In this document: in pieces, positions 20,116-31,000 of the stretch
Numbering within the stretch: position 1 is the first letter of the stretch
Layout of the letters: each line of letters starts with the position of its first letter
Source: Trichomonas vaginalis G3
Taxonomy: Eukaryota; Parabasalia; Trichomonadida; Trichomonadidae
Length of the DNA: 64,000 nt
Assembly: GCF_026262505.1 (NCBI RefSeq)
Contig: NC_067205.1
Location: forward strand, 16,120,001 to 16,184,000
Direction: 5' to 3'
Notes under the pieces: generated by a model
What the model saw: the letters and a program-made list of their open reading frames with translations, nothing else
Told to the model about the DNA's origin: nothing
The model's database searches: none
Position numbers and translations under genes: made by a program

Positions 20116-21408
20116 TTAATCAAAGTCATCAATGTCTTCGTCTTCTGATTCCCATTCGGACTTGAAAACTTGATAATCTCCTCCTGGTACACTCTGAATG
20201 GATTTTTTGTATTTGTTCTGTTTTTTGGAACCTTTTGTAACAGTTTTTTGTTTCAATATCATTTTGGAGTAACAATTCTCTTCAAATAATTTGACACAAT
20301 CTTCTGGAAGTGGGGGAAGATGTAATGCTTTTTGTATATCTCCGAGAAAATGCTCTGGATCATTCCATTCTAAGATTGCAACGTTAACTCTAATGTTAAT
20401 GTTCTTCCAGGCTCTTGATTTGTCCAAATAGCATGCAATTTTGGAGTTAAACGCTTCATTCATGCAGGTAGATCCAATGGAAGAAACTTTGGAAACTATG
20501 GGTGTCCATTTGTGAACCCAGTCATAGAGCATGAATTGAAGTTGGATCGAATTGACACCTTTTTGCCATTCAAAGCATTTGTAATTGTGCGGTTCGCAAA
20601 AAGAATGATTGCCTACGTAATGGTAGACACAATTCTCCCACATTTTCGTACGTTTGTCAATATTTTCTTTGGCAAAACATGACCAAAGCCACATACTTAG
20701 GCTTGCATTCAGACCCCAGAAAGGTCTCTCTATTTTTTCAATCTTCTGAGTCTTGTCGTTGAAAACTTCAACTGTCTTATGAGAAGCTGAGAACTTTGTA
20801 AAATCTTTTGAGATATTTTTTGATACATGATCTGGATCGAATCTTTCAAGATGAGAGACGCCAAATTCTTTAAAGACAGAGACACTTTTGTTATCTCGGT
20901 CTTTAATAATCTCTTTAACATCTTTCAAGATATTGTATTTCTTTAATTGCTTCAAGATGATTCGAGTTCCAGCACTTTCCATATTGTTGGAAGCTCCGGA
21001 ATACTGAGCATGCTGTCTGTTTCCACCAATATGGTTGATGTTCACGCATGCAAGAACTCTTTTTGTGACAGCATCGAGCGCAGTTACTGTACAACTTGGC
21101 GAGTTTCGCCTGTGCGTCCATCTTGCATCAATGGATAAGTAACCACTGAAGGACTTTCTCGACAGCATTAGGGAAATACTTTTAAGTCTTCTAATCTTAT
21201 CGTCACAAAATCTCTGTTGTCTCATGACACCACTCTTCACAGGGGGCTTAGTTCCACAAAGAGAAAGAAAGCGAGCACCTTTTGTATATGGCATTCCGGT
21301 CATTATGCAAGCACCAAGCATCTGTCGCGCTGAGAGTCGACGACGTTCGTGGAGTAAAATGTTATGCATTGCCTTTGTTTTCCGTTTTGGGTGAACAATA
21401 TGGCCCAT
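20116..21408 (-). CDS. Kolobok/Mutator-type DDE transposase, intact, 430 aa
   Basis: The start is the ATG at 21,408 (MGHIVHPKRK). The frame runs nine codons further upstream, but without an ATG and into the promoter. Key segments are YLSIDARWTHRRN (first catalytic Asp), SGASNNMESAG, IIKDRDNKSV (second acidic motif) and LERFDPDHVSKNISKDF. These resemble the transposase family annotated as Mutator-like in animals, where the order is GDGSW, MEVEGA and GDGDSK. A basic Lys/Gln stretch and a very acidic C-terminus (ESEDEDIDDFD) end the protein. It should cut and paste the surrounding element. An initiator and an E2F-like site sit directly upstream. Confidence 0.75.
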   Translation of the reverse strand: MGHIVHPKRKTKAMHNILLHERRRLSARQMLGACIMTGMPYTKGARFLSLCGTKPPVKSGVMRQQRFCDDKIRRLKSISLMLSRKSFSGYLSIDARWTHRRNSPSCTVTALDAVTKRVLACVNINHIGGNRQHAQYSGASNNMESAGTRIILKQLKKYNILKDVKEIIKDRDNKSVSVFKEFGVSHLERFDPDHVSKNISKDFTKFSASHKTVEVFNDKTQKIEKIERPFWGLNASLSMWLWSCFAKENIDKRTKMWENCVYHYVGNHSFCEPHNYKCFEWQKGVNSIQLQFMLYDWVHKWTPIVSKVSSIGSTCMNEAFNSKIACYLDKSRAWKNINIRVNVAILEWNDPEHFLGDIQKALHLPPLPEDCVKLFEENCYSKMILKQKTVTKGSKKQNKYKKSIQSVPGGDYQVFKSEWESEDEDIDDFD

Positions 21409-21413
21409 ACAAC

Positions 21414-21437
21414 AAAAAAAATGAAATCCCGCCAAAA
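21414..21437 (-). promoter_or_regulatory. E2F-like site plus initiator upstream of the Kolobok-like transposase
   Basis: On the minus strand the sequence is TTTTGGCGGGA (21,427-21,437) followed by TCATTTTTTTT (21,414-21,424), ending 5 bp before the ATG. TTTGGCGGGA matches the classical E2F/DP binding site, and TCATTTTT matches a trichomonad initiator. The same arrangement occurs upstream of the mariner transposase. Confidence 0.6.
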
Positions 21438-22734
21438 GTGAAAATTGAATAAAAAGTAATAATTAATAAATATATACTATATCATTAGATGAATATTTTG
21501 GAATAACATTTTAAAATCGAGGTTTTTCAATGGATAACGGTTCAATCAAAAATTTGACCCCATTTTAGAATCTACATTAAAAATGGAACATTTCTGTCGT
21601 TTCAAAATTCCAAAATAACGTTTCTATTCCTCTCAAAAGTAAAAATAAACTTTATTGGGGAAAAAAATATTTTTATTTTCCAAAAAAAAATGAAAACCTT
21701 AAATGCAAATCTAATTTTGATGCTTTTGTTTGTGATTTTTTGGATGTCGAAAAAAATTTGAAATTTCAGACAAGTTACCATTAACACTAATACGTTTCAG
21801 CGAGTCGGTCCCATCAGAGAAATGTTCATAAATCGGCGATATAATTTATTATTTCAGCAAAATATTCTCAGATCCAACTAGAATAAGGTCAAATTATACA
21901 AATTTAGCAAAGGCTAGTTATCCTACCTATTCAATTAACTTTAATTTTAAATAATTCAAGACAATTCTCAAAATTACCTTAATAATCGCGTTCTCTTCGC
22001 AAAATGACGATTCATCATTCACTACCAGCATAACTGAGGGCTTGTGCTCACAGAATAATACAGATAATTTACTTATTAATGCAAAATTTAGTACCAAAAG
22101 GTAATCATAGAAGATACAAAAAAAGTTTCTTTATTTTGATTGCTGATTTTATTTCTTCTAAAATTTACCAAATCTAAAAAATCCAAAATTGAATGCTATT
22201 GAATTTCATGTTTATGTAACATATACTATTTATTATATAAGGAATAAAAATTTTATAGTTTTAATCAAAAATAAAGGTGTACTAAATGCATACAAAACAA
22301 GGTATTTTTTACTCATCCAAAATATGTTAACAGTGCTATTTATATAATCAATATCCGAATTTCGAAATCATTTTGATGAAATCTTTATTTTAAAATTGAG
22401 TTGACTGTTAAAATCACCCGAGAAGAGGGATTATCTCAATGAAAAGTACATAAAATAGCAAACGCACAAGATGGCACTATGCAGCTTTATATTGTTATAC
22501 AGGATGAACATATAAAATGTTTGGAAAACACTTACTTCGTTCTACAAATGTGTATCTCTTTATATCAAAGATTCTTCTCAAATTATTGAGAGACTTCTCT
22601 CAAAAAAAGGAAAATTTGATAACTAAAAAAAATTATGGCATAACCTCTCGTTTTGCATAGATATATATTTACATGGTCACAGAGCTTATTTTCATTGTCA
22701 AAACTTAAAAATTTTTAGTGGACTATACCCTTAA

Positions 22735-23432
22735 TAGGATAAAAAAAAGAATTTACACTCTCTCACTTTGAAAACGTAGAAAATGCCAATCTATTGGTAT
22801 ACATTTTAGTTTTGTTAAGTTTACAAAACAATTACTCTAGATTTTAAAGATTTATCAAGAATTTAGAGAATATCCTTCTCAAAACAACTTCAATAGCGAA
22901 GGATTAGTATTGAATCGGATTTGTAACATAATTATAGTACATTACAATACAATTTCTCCGACTTTTAAATATTTTTGAAATATTTACAAAATATGCTCTT
23001 TCTATCATCGATACTTTAATATAGAGCAAATTTAGTAAATGTCATCACGTTATTTTTTCATAAATCGTTTTCGAACTTTTGAAATATTTATTTTAAACCA
23101 GTTTTCTACATTTAATATGTGAATTATATCAAAAGTAGATGGGCGATACTTGTAAATCTATTTAAACTATTAGTTTGCTATTATTGAAGAACTTTATAAT
23201 TTTTTTTTCTTATGTATGGAATTAAAGATAATTTTGCTGATTCCAACTGGTTTTTCTATATGAGTTAAATATGCCAAGTGAAATTGGACTTGCCAATATT
23301 GTAAATTGAAGTATGGACTATATATCGATTTTCATTGATTGATGAATAACTCGGAGTAATGTAATTGTTGATAATGAAAAATAGTTTTCAATTGCTGGTA
23401 AGGGCCAATGTATGTTCAATAGCTCCGAAAGC
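22735..23432. other. Non-coding right interior of the MULE
   Basis: AT-rich sequence between the Kolobok-like insertion and the right terminal repeat. No gene is supported. Confidence 0.5.
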
Positions 23433-23520
23433 AAAAAATGCACGTTTAGAAAAAGACGATAACGATTAAATTACAAAATCGATAACGACGACGATTAAAT
23501 TACAAAATCAATAATGACCC
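23433..23520 (-). repeat. Right terminal inverted repeat of the MULE
   Basis: This is the reverse complement of the left repeat with only a few differences, mostly in the outermost 15 bp. It ends directly at the 9-bp target duplication TTTCTCGTA. Confidence 0.85.
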
Positions 23521-23529
23521 TTTCTCGTA

Positions 23530-24446
23530 AACAATAAGTCATAGAGAAGGAAGAAATATGAAATCATCAATTGTTCCTCATCCAGAAGGATGCATTTGGC
23601 TTTGTGAAAGTTCAGATTCTATAAAAATGCCAATAAAACTATGTTTTCATTGTTTCAAAAAGGAAACAAAATGAACTATTTCAATTTTTAAAAACGTGGT
23701 TAAATAAGGTATACTATATTTTGATTGGCAAACTTGATTTCACTAATTCTCTTTAATTTGCTCTGTTATTACTTCTCAAATTTTGTTAAGATTGCGAACT
23801 GTCAACATTCATATGATAGGTTGAAACGCTGTTTTTATAGGTTGTAATATACCACAAAGTTCAAAATAGTAACTGAGTGCTGGTCAATTTAATTCATATC
23901 ATTCTTTTAAATCATCTTTGTAATAATTTCTGTTCTTGCTCAAATCCACTTTTAGAGCTGAATTTTTAAGATATTACAATACATTTTTTAAGTTTATATT
24001 AACTCTTTATATAAGGATAAAATTTCAAATCTGTTATGAACAATAAATTTTTGAAATTTATATTCCAAACAATTTACTTTATGCCAAATTTAATCTTATC
24101 ATCTAAGAAATTCTCAAAAACAATAAGCAATATAACATTTATTTTCAATAAATTTTTGTATAAGGAAATAATAATAAACAACATAAGATACCCATATATT
24201 CAACAAAATTTGATTACATTTCTTGATAATTCTGCAGTAGAAAAAAACCGAGGAAATAGTATAATCATAGTGTTATCTTATACTACGGGATATTTTTTAG
24301 TTGTACACACAAAGAGAATTCATTATTCATGACCTTTAAATTTATAAAGAATTACTCTTATATGATTAGTTGATGTGATATTGACTTAATAAAAGCATTA
24401 ATACATTCTGAGTTTTCCGTTATTGAGAATTCTACCATTATTTATG
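23530..24446. other. AT-rich spacer between two MULE-type elements
   Basis: A 98-codon open frame at 24,036 has AT-driven composition and no family signal, so I do not call it a gene. No RNA gene or repeat is visible. Confidence 0.4.
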
Positions 24447-24456
24447 AACTCTACAT

Positions 24457-27311
24457 GGGAGAATGTCTATTTCGAAAAAAATAATCGTCTTTCGGTCTAT
24501 TTTCGAAAATAATCGTTCCGATCACGACGATAGACATTAAAATGCATAATTCTCCACCATAGAGTTATTTTAGATCCTTGGCTTATTAGGCGCTACTAAA
24601 TCATACTATTTGCAATCTATTTATATAATAAAAATACTATGTTATGCTTTTTTATGAGATTAATAAGAAGATTGCAAGACAAATTATGATATTTCTCACT
24701 ATTTTCACATATAATCAGATAGCCTAATACTAATACTAACGTTTTGTAACTGTGCTATTGTGTTAATACATAAAAAGTATTATGCTTATTTAATTCTAAA
24801 AAAAAATATTGTGTATATAAGATAACAATATATTATTTGTGCTAACATATACGAGAATATAACAATAACGCTGTTGTTTAGCCCAAATATATTGTATTTA
24901 ATATAAAAAATATTATCAATTATTATTTGTGTTTGCAACGAGGCCTTTAATAAATACATAGTTTAAGGTGGTGATTCACAATAATAAAATATGATAATTC
25001 TCTTAATTTTTTTTATTATTATGAAATATTTAGCATATCATTAATATAATGGATGATCTGAATTGTATTAAGGAAATCTAAATCTATTCAATGATTAAAA
25101 TTCGATATAAATCGAGTTAAATCACAATTGCATAAATTGATTAAGATATTAGGTAAATAGCTGTGGTATATCATTTAAATAGTAATGTTTATGAGTGTGT
25201 ATATGCACAATTTGTGAAAAAACAGTTTTTTGTCTCATATTTCAAAGAAATATCAATAAATCGATTATTAGACAGAATGCTTCACCAGTAATGATTGCGT
25301 TACGTTATAAATTAACAATTTTGGCCAATCATTCATCTAAAATTGTCAAGAATTTAAAATTTGAATAAAGCTGTTGATTTTATAAGAGAGATATATGAGA
25401 ATTTATCTTTAAAATTAGTCACTTGCTATGATATATAAGTGGTTTATCTTAAAAGGTAATATCTATCAAAATTGATTACAAATTTTTGAGAAAAATCATA
25501 AATTTTCGCAGAAATAACATTATATACAAATATTAAACTTGCTCTACTTACTCAAAAATTCCAAAATAATTTTAGATTTATGATTTTCATAGATTTTTTA
25601 ACAATTTTTGAATTTATTTTTTATTTTTTGAAAAAAATTTGGAAATTTCACATCATTAAATCACGTTTTTACTATTTCAATAGTTATTTTTACGTTAAGT
25701 TGTAATGAATTTATTATTTTTAAGTGAAAATATAAAATAATGTCAATATTTTAAAAATAATGAGGAATTAGCAAGAATGATCAATGTAACCCTTTCATAT
25801 ATCATCAATTACTACTTTTTCTTTTCATTTATAGTGAATGAATATGGTTGAATGCTGCTAACGTATTCATTAACAGCTAAAGTTGAGAACGGGAACATCA
25901 AATACTGATTCGAAACAGATTACATTGATGAACTCGTCTCTATTTAATCATTCAAAATTCATATTTCTCGATTATTATTACAAACTCTCTCAAATTAAGC
26001 AAATTATACATCATTTTATCAACATTACAATTGCAATCTACATTCAATACGAAATTCAAACGAAATTCTCCATTATTACAATATTTTGATTCATAAATTA
26101 ACGAAAATGAAATCTTTTATAAATTTCGAATAACCAAACAACGTATAACTCAAATGTACAATCAATAAATGAATTTCAAAGTTTTTTACAGATTCAAAAT
26201 ATCTTTTTAAAATATTCTCATTATCAGCTTCCTTTATGCTCGCGTTACACTACAGATATATTTTGCCAGGCAACTACTTTAAAAAATTCGATTTTCAGAA
26301 ATTTTACATTCTTTTTTTGTTAAAATCGTTCTAATACTAGTGATCCAGATCACTGCTACGATAAACAAATATAGTGCTATTACTTTCTTACTTATTATGA
26401 CTAAAAATTTATTTTTATTATTATTTTGTGCTTTATTTTTCATATATTCACTTCAGCATACTTATTTATCAGAATAATAGAGAGATTACAGGGTCATAAT
26501 CCCATAAAAACTTCTTTACCATGATTAATATAATGAAAACTCACAAATTGTCATTTTATAGGATTTTTCAATATAAAATTATGATATATAGAATATGTTT
26601 AGTAAGTTTCCAAACAATCATCAATAATAAGGTAGTCACAAAATTTAAGTAGTGAGGCTCTCAAAAATTGAACCGTACTCCATACAAAATTTGTGTACCC
26701 TCACTACTTAGATTTTGTGGCCTTCAATTGAGAGGTTAGTTTTGATAGAGCACGTTATAAAATTAAAAGGGAAAAATAAATAAAATTTAAACATTTAATT
26801 ATATATAATGTAAGGAGTGTAATTCCAAATTTTCTAAAAACTATTCAAATTTGAGCATTTTTTTGGAAATAGTAAATCTAATATGTACATCTAATAACAA
26901 CATGATTCATCACCTTTTCAAGCTCTGCAGTCAATTTTTTGAAATTTGATTGAAATAAATGTAGCAAAAATTACATTTCATTAGGGAATATATGAGTTTC
27001 TCTGGAAATAGGCTGATAAATTTTAAATTTTGTCCAATCAACATGAATGCATTGAGAAATTTGGATTGATTTTCTGGTAGAATCTGGAACAATTCAACCA
27101 TGTATAAATGGATCATGTAATCATCATGAAATGTTAGTGTTAGAGTTCAAAAGAAACAGAATGAGTGGAAATCAAACACAATCTGAATAATTATATTCAT
27201 TCACTTCAAAATGCAATCTTTAATAATTTCGCCTTCTATCGTCGGGATCGGGACGATTATTTTCGAAATAGACCGAAAAACGATTATTTTTTTCGAAATA
27301 GACATTCTCCC
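24457..27311. mobile_element. Non-autonomous MULE-like element, 2.86 kb, 10-bp target duplication
   Basis: Terminal inverted repeats of about 77 bp begin GGGAGAATGTCTATTTCG at both ends, with only a few mismatches. A perfect 10-bp direct repeat AACTCTACAT flanks them (24,447-24,456 and 27,312-27,321). The interior is AT-rich and has no transposase or other supported gene. A 10-bp duplication and long TIRs suggest a MULE-type element mobilised in trans. Its TIR sequence differs from that of the 9.1-kb MULE, so it belongs to another subfamily. Confidence 0.85.
26635..26721. repeat. Short hairpin (MITE-like) element
   Basis: Arms of 23 bp (26,635-26,657 and 26,699-26,721) are inverted copies around the core AAGTAGTGAGG with two mismatches. 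The loop is about 41 bp. It lies inside the non-coding MULE-like element. The size and fold fit a tiny foldback element, or a hairpin RNA if transcribed. Confidence 0.55.
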
Positions 27312-27321
27312 AACTCTACAT

Positions 27322-28030
27322 CAATTACTCACACCATATACATTGTACCAATTGACATAAATCATTAGATTTATCCATTTCAGTTTGAGTCAAATTGTAT
27401 AGATGCGAAATATATGACAAAAAATTGAATCGTTGCAATCAAATTTCGGAGGATGCAAATGCATTAATTGGATTTGGACGAAAGATTAAAAACAATTATT
27501 TATAATTTATCACAAATTTTTACTGAAATTAATCTATATTATATAGACATATGAAAATACAACATTAAATTAAAATTACAGGCTTTTCTATTGATTTTTT
27601 TATTACGGTTATGAAAAGCTGAAATTAGTAAAAAATTAAGTACAATCATTATTCTGTTTTTTTAAAAATTATTTATATATATTCTATTTTTAGAAAGTAT
27701 TTACTAATGTTGCGATTCATTGAATAATTTTTCAATGAATGATCGGGAGACGTTCAAATCACATAACTATCAAAACTGAATTTCAAACAATAAGTGACTT
27801 ACTAGTTCTACTATTGATATGGAATAATATTTTTCATTTTCGCATGTGTGCATCCGACCAAATAAAATTTTTTTTATTTGATAATTTTAACGAGAATCAT
27901 TAATATATAATAAACATCTTCAATTGTCTCTCAAAACATTTATCACAATTATTTTTTCGTTTTCTATTCAAATTGTTCATACTTTAAGTATCATTATAGA
28001 GATCATTTTATATACTATTTTTTCTTATTT
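27322..28030. other. AT-rich upstream region of the P4-ATPase gene
   Basis: No gene is supported here. The P4-ATPase frame can be read back to 27,924, but that stretch is hydrophobic low-complexity sequence lying upstream of the initiator, so I treat it as non-coding. Confidence 0.5.
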
Positions 28031-28040
28031 TCATTTTTTC
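28031..28040 (+). promoter_or_regulatory. Initiator-like element of the P4-ATPase gene
   Basis: TCATTTTTTC occurs 31 bp before the ATG at 28,071 and matches a trichomonad initiator (TCA, pyrimidine, T/A-rich). It supports the downstream start codon. Confidence 0.5.
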
Positions 28041-28070
28041 ACAGGGCCAATAATCATTAGAAAAATTTTG

Positions 28071-31000
28071 ATGAGTGAAGACTTAAGCAATAACCACGCA
28101 AGTTCAGAAACGACATCAGTGGATGCTTGGGCCACCATCAAATTTCTTCAGCCATCCAAGAATTATCCAGGTCAGAAAGGAAACTTCATTAGAACTACTC
28201 GTTACACTTGGTGGTCATTTCTTCCACTCTCTCTGCTAGAGAATTACAGATCATACACCAACATTTACTTTATTATAGTTTTAATTATTTGTGCGTTACC
28301 TCTTTCACCAGTTAACTATTTATTTACACTTTGCCCAATGCTTGTTGTACTTGCGATATCAATGATTCGTGCAGGTATCGAAGATCTTATGAAATATGTT
28401 CAAGATCGCCGTAGAAACAATGCTCCTGTTAAAATCTACAGTTTTGGCGAATGGGTTGATTCGATTTCCGCAGACATTCGTGCAGGTGATGTCATATTGG
28501 TTGAGAATGAACAATCATGCCCTGTCGATATGCTTTACCTTACATCATCAAATGTTAACCAATCCGCCAATTTCTCTATGGCAGAGCTTAATGGAGAAGC
28601 CACAGTTCAAACAATCTACCCGCACCCTCATTTCAAGGGTAAGCAATTCCCACAAGCAATAACTCATAGACAATACGAAGTAGATGTACCAGAACCGGAC
28701 AGAGACCTCTACAAATTCAATGCCAAGCTGAAATCCGAAACAGACATTTGGCCGATTTCCATCAACAACATTTTATTACGTGGAACATCCCTCAAATATA
28801 CAGATTGGGCCATTGGTGTTGCTCTTCGTACAGGCCATGATTGCAAGATCATGATGAACCAGCGCCATCCACCCGCAAAAATGACCCAATTCGACAAAGA
28901 TAACAATACAATGGTTTTATGTGTCTTTATTTTCAAGATGATCACTGTTTTCATCATTTCCGGATGCTGCTGCTACTTCGAGATGCACAACGACTTCAAT
29001 CTCCTTGATACCGTCATGCCATCCGCCTTCAAATCATTTTGGGAAGCATTTCTCCAGTATTTCGTTCTCTTTTCATATCTCATTCCACTTTCTCTCAACT
29101 GTACAATCGAAATTTGTCGTCTTTTCCTGATGTTCATCATCAGTTACGACAAGTACATTGTCGAAGAAGACAGAGGAAAGTCCAAACCGCATAACTCATC
29201 AATGCTCGGCAATCTAGGTTTAGTCACTCACGTGTTAACAGATAAAACAGGAACATTGACAGAAAATGTCATGCAGTTGAAGGAATTCACTGATTCAAAT
29301 GGCACTTTTACAACCGCCGAATTTATTAAATCATATGAGAAAGATGCCTTTTATTCAGAAAGATCACTTGAAATGCTTAGAGCTCTTGCACTTTGCAACA
29401 CTGTCATTGTTTATGAATCAAAAGGAACTCTTGAATATAATTCTGAATCTCCTGATGAATCAGCATTTGTCAAATTTGCTTCTGAAGCAGGAGTTGCATT
29501 GATACAGCATGATCAAGAGTCAATAACATTAGATGAACTTGGAAAGAAAGTTGTTTACAAAGTTCACGCTGTTTTACCATTCAATTCAACAAGAAAGAGA
29601 ATGTCAATAATCGTACAGAGAGAAGGAGATTCTAATGCAATTATTTATACAAAAGGTGCTGATAATGTTATCTATCAACGCGCCGCTTCTACTAAGTATA
29701 ACAATGAAGTTAATGAGTTTTCTGCTGAAGGTCTTAGAACATTAGTTTTCTCTTCAAGAATACTCGAAGACGAAGAGATCGAAAAGTTCGTTGAAGAGTA
29801 CAAAGAAGCTGCTGCAAGTTTGGATAACAGAGAACAAAAACTTGATTCTGTCGCTACATCAATTGAAAAGAATTTGAATATTATCGGCGTTACGGGCGTA
29901 GAAGACAGATTACAACCATGTGTTCCAGAAGCCATTCTTTGGTTAAGACATGCAGGAATCAAATGCTGGGTATTGACAGGAGATAAATTAGAAACAGCCA
30001 TTGAAATCGGAAAGACATCATCTGTTATTTTACCTGGTGCTGACACATTGATTTTATCTAGTTCAAGAGAAGAAGAAACTCTCAAATCTGCTAAATGCTA
30101 CAGAGATAATTTCGATAATTTCAAAGACCCTGTTCTTTGTTTGACAGAGAATGCAACAACACTATTAATAGAGAAAGAACCAGAAGACATTATTTATCTC
30201 TGCAAGAAAGTTAAATCAGTAATTTTCTGCAGATCAACACCATTCATGAAAGCGAGAATTGTTAGATTGGTCAAATCATTCAAGGGATCTCTCACTCTCG
30301 CAATCGGTGATGGTGCAAACGATGTCGGAATGATCCAGGAATCTCATGTAGGTGTTGGTATTTCTGGATTGGAAGGAAACCAGGCTGCAATGACATCTGA
30401 TTTCGCCATTCCTCGTTTCAGACATTTGATCAGATTGATTGCAGTTCATGGACATTGGGCATTCGATAGATTCGCATGGACAGCAATGATCATGATCTAC
30501 AAGAACATCGTTTTCTCATTCTCTATGTTATGGATGGCCATTGATACAATGGGATCTCCATCATCTTTCTATGATAGTTTCTTCATGTCTTGTTTCAATC
30601 TTTTGTTCACAATGATTCCTCCTTTCATCTACGGATGGATTGAACAAGATTTGCCTGAAGCACAACTCGTAAGATACCCACAGCTCCATAGAACACTTCC
30701 AAACCCAATGACACCACCTCTAATCGCTTATTTCTGCGGATTGGGTGTTTACCAGTCAATCATTGTTTACTACGTAATCAGATTAACGATGCCATCATCT
30801 AATTTCACAGAAAACGGTTTCTTCTCTTATTTCGGAGTTGTTCTCATTGTTTCTGTGATGGTTTCATCATGGCTGAGATACTGGTGCTGGGTTACATTCC
30901 TTGCAAACTTTGGTACATTGTTTGTTGCAATTTTAGTTATCATGCTCTACGGTGCTTTCATGGAACCAGAAATCATGAGCTGCGTTTTAGTAGATATGAC

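Larger units (their letters stand above)
19730..22730 (-). mobile_element. Kolobok-like DNA transposon, 3.0 kb, TTAA target site, apparently intact
   Basis: The ends read TTAA|GGGTATAGT on the left and ACTATACCC|TTAA on the right (TTAA at 19,726-19,729 and 22,731-22,734). Imperfect terminal inverted repeats extend about 95 bp and share the inner segment GAGAGGTTACGCCATAA, with one difference. A TTAA duplication and GG termini fit the Kolobok superfamily; piggyBac also uses TTAA, but the transposase does not resemble piggyBac. It inserted about 190 bp downstream of the MULE transposase. It carries one open transposase gene on the minus strand. Confidence 0.85.
14377..23520 (+). mobile_element. 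MULE (Mutator-like) DNA transposon, 9.1 kb, with nested Kolobok-like insertion
   Basis: Terminal inverted repeats of about 88 bp (14,377-14,465 and 23,433-23,520) match almost base for base in their inner 70 bp. They are flanked by a perfect 9-bp direct repeat TTTCTCGTA (14,368-14,376 and 23,521-23,529), the target-duplication length typical of MULEs. The interior encodes a MULE transposase with SWIM finger, a 371-aa helical protein and an HP1-like protein. Removing the nested 3,001-bp Kolobok-like element with one TTAA copy leaves about 6.1 kb. The ends begin GAGAGG and GGGTCA. The matched ends suggest a fairly recent insertion, though the transposase is now damaged. Confidence 0.9.

Noticed and set aside
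24036-24332. 98-codon plus-strand frame
   Set aside because: Composition is AT-driven (Ile, Asn, Lys, Phe), with no initiator of good quality and no recognisable domain.
28050-28062. In-frame extension of the P4-ATPase back to 27,924
   Set aside because: The extension is hydrophobic AT-rich sequence upstream of a good initiator and unlike any P4-ATPase N-terminus.
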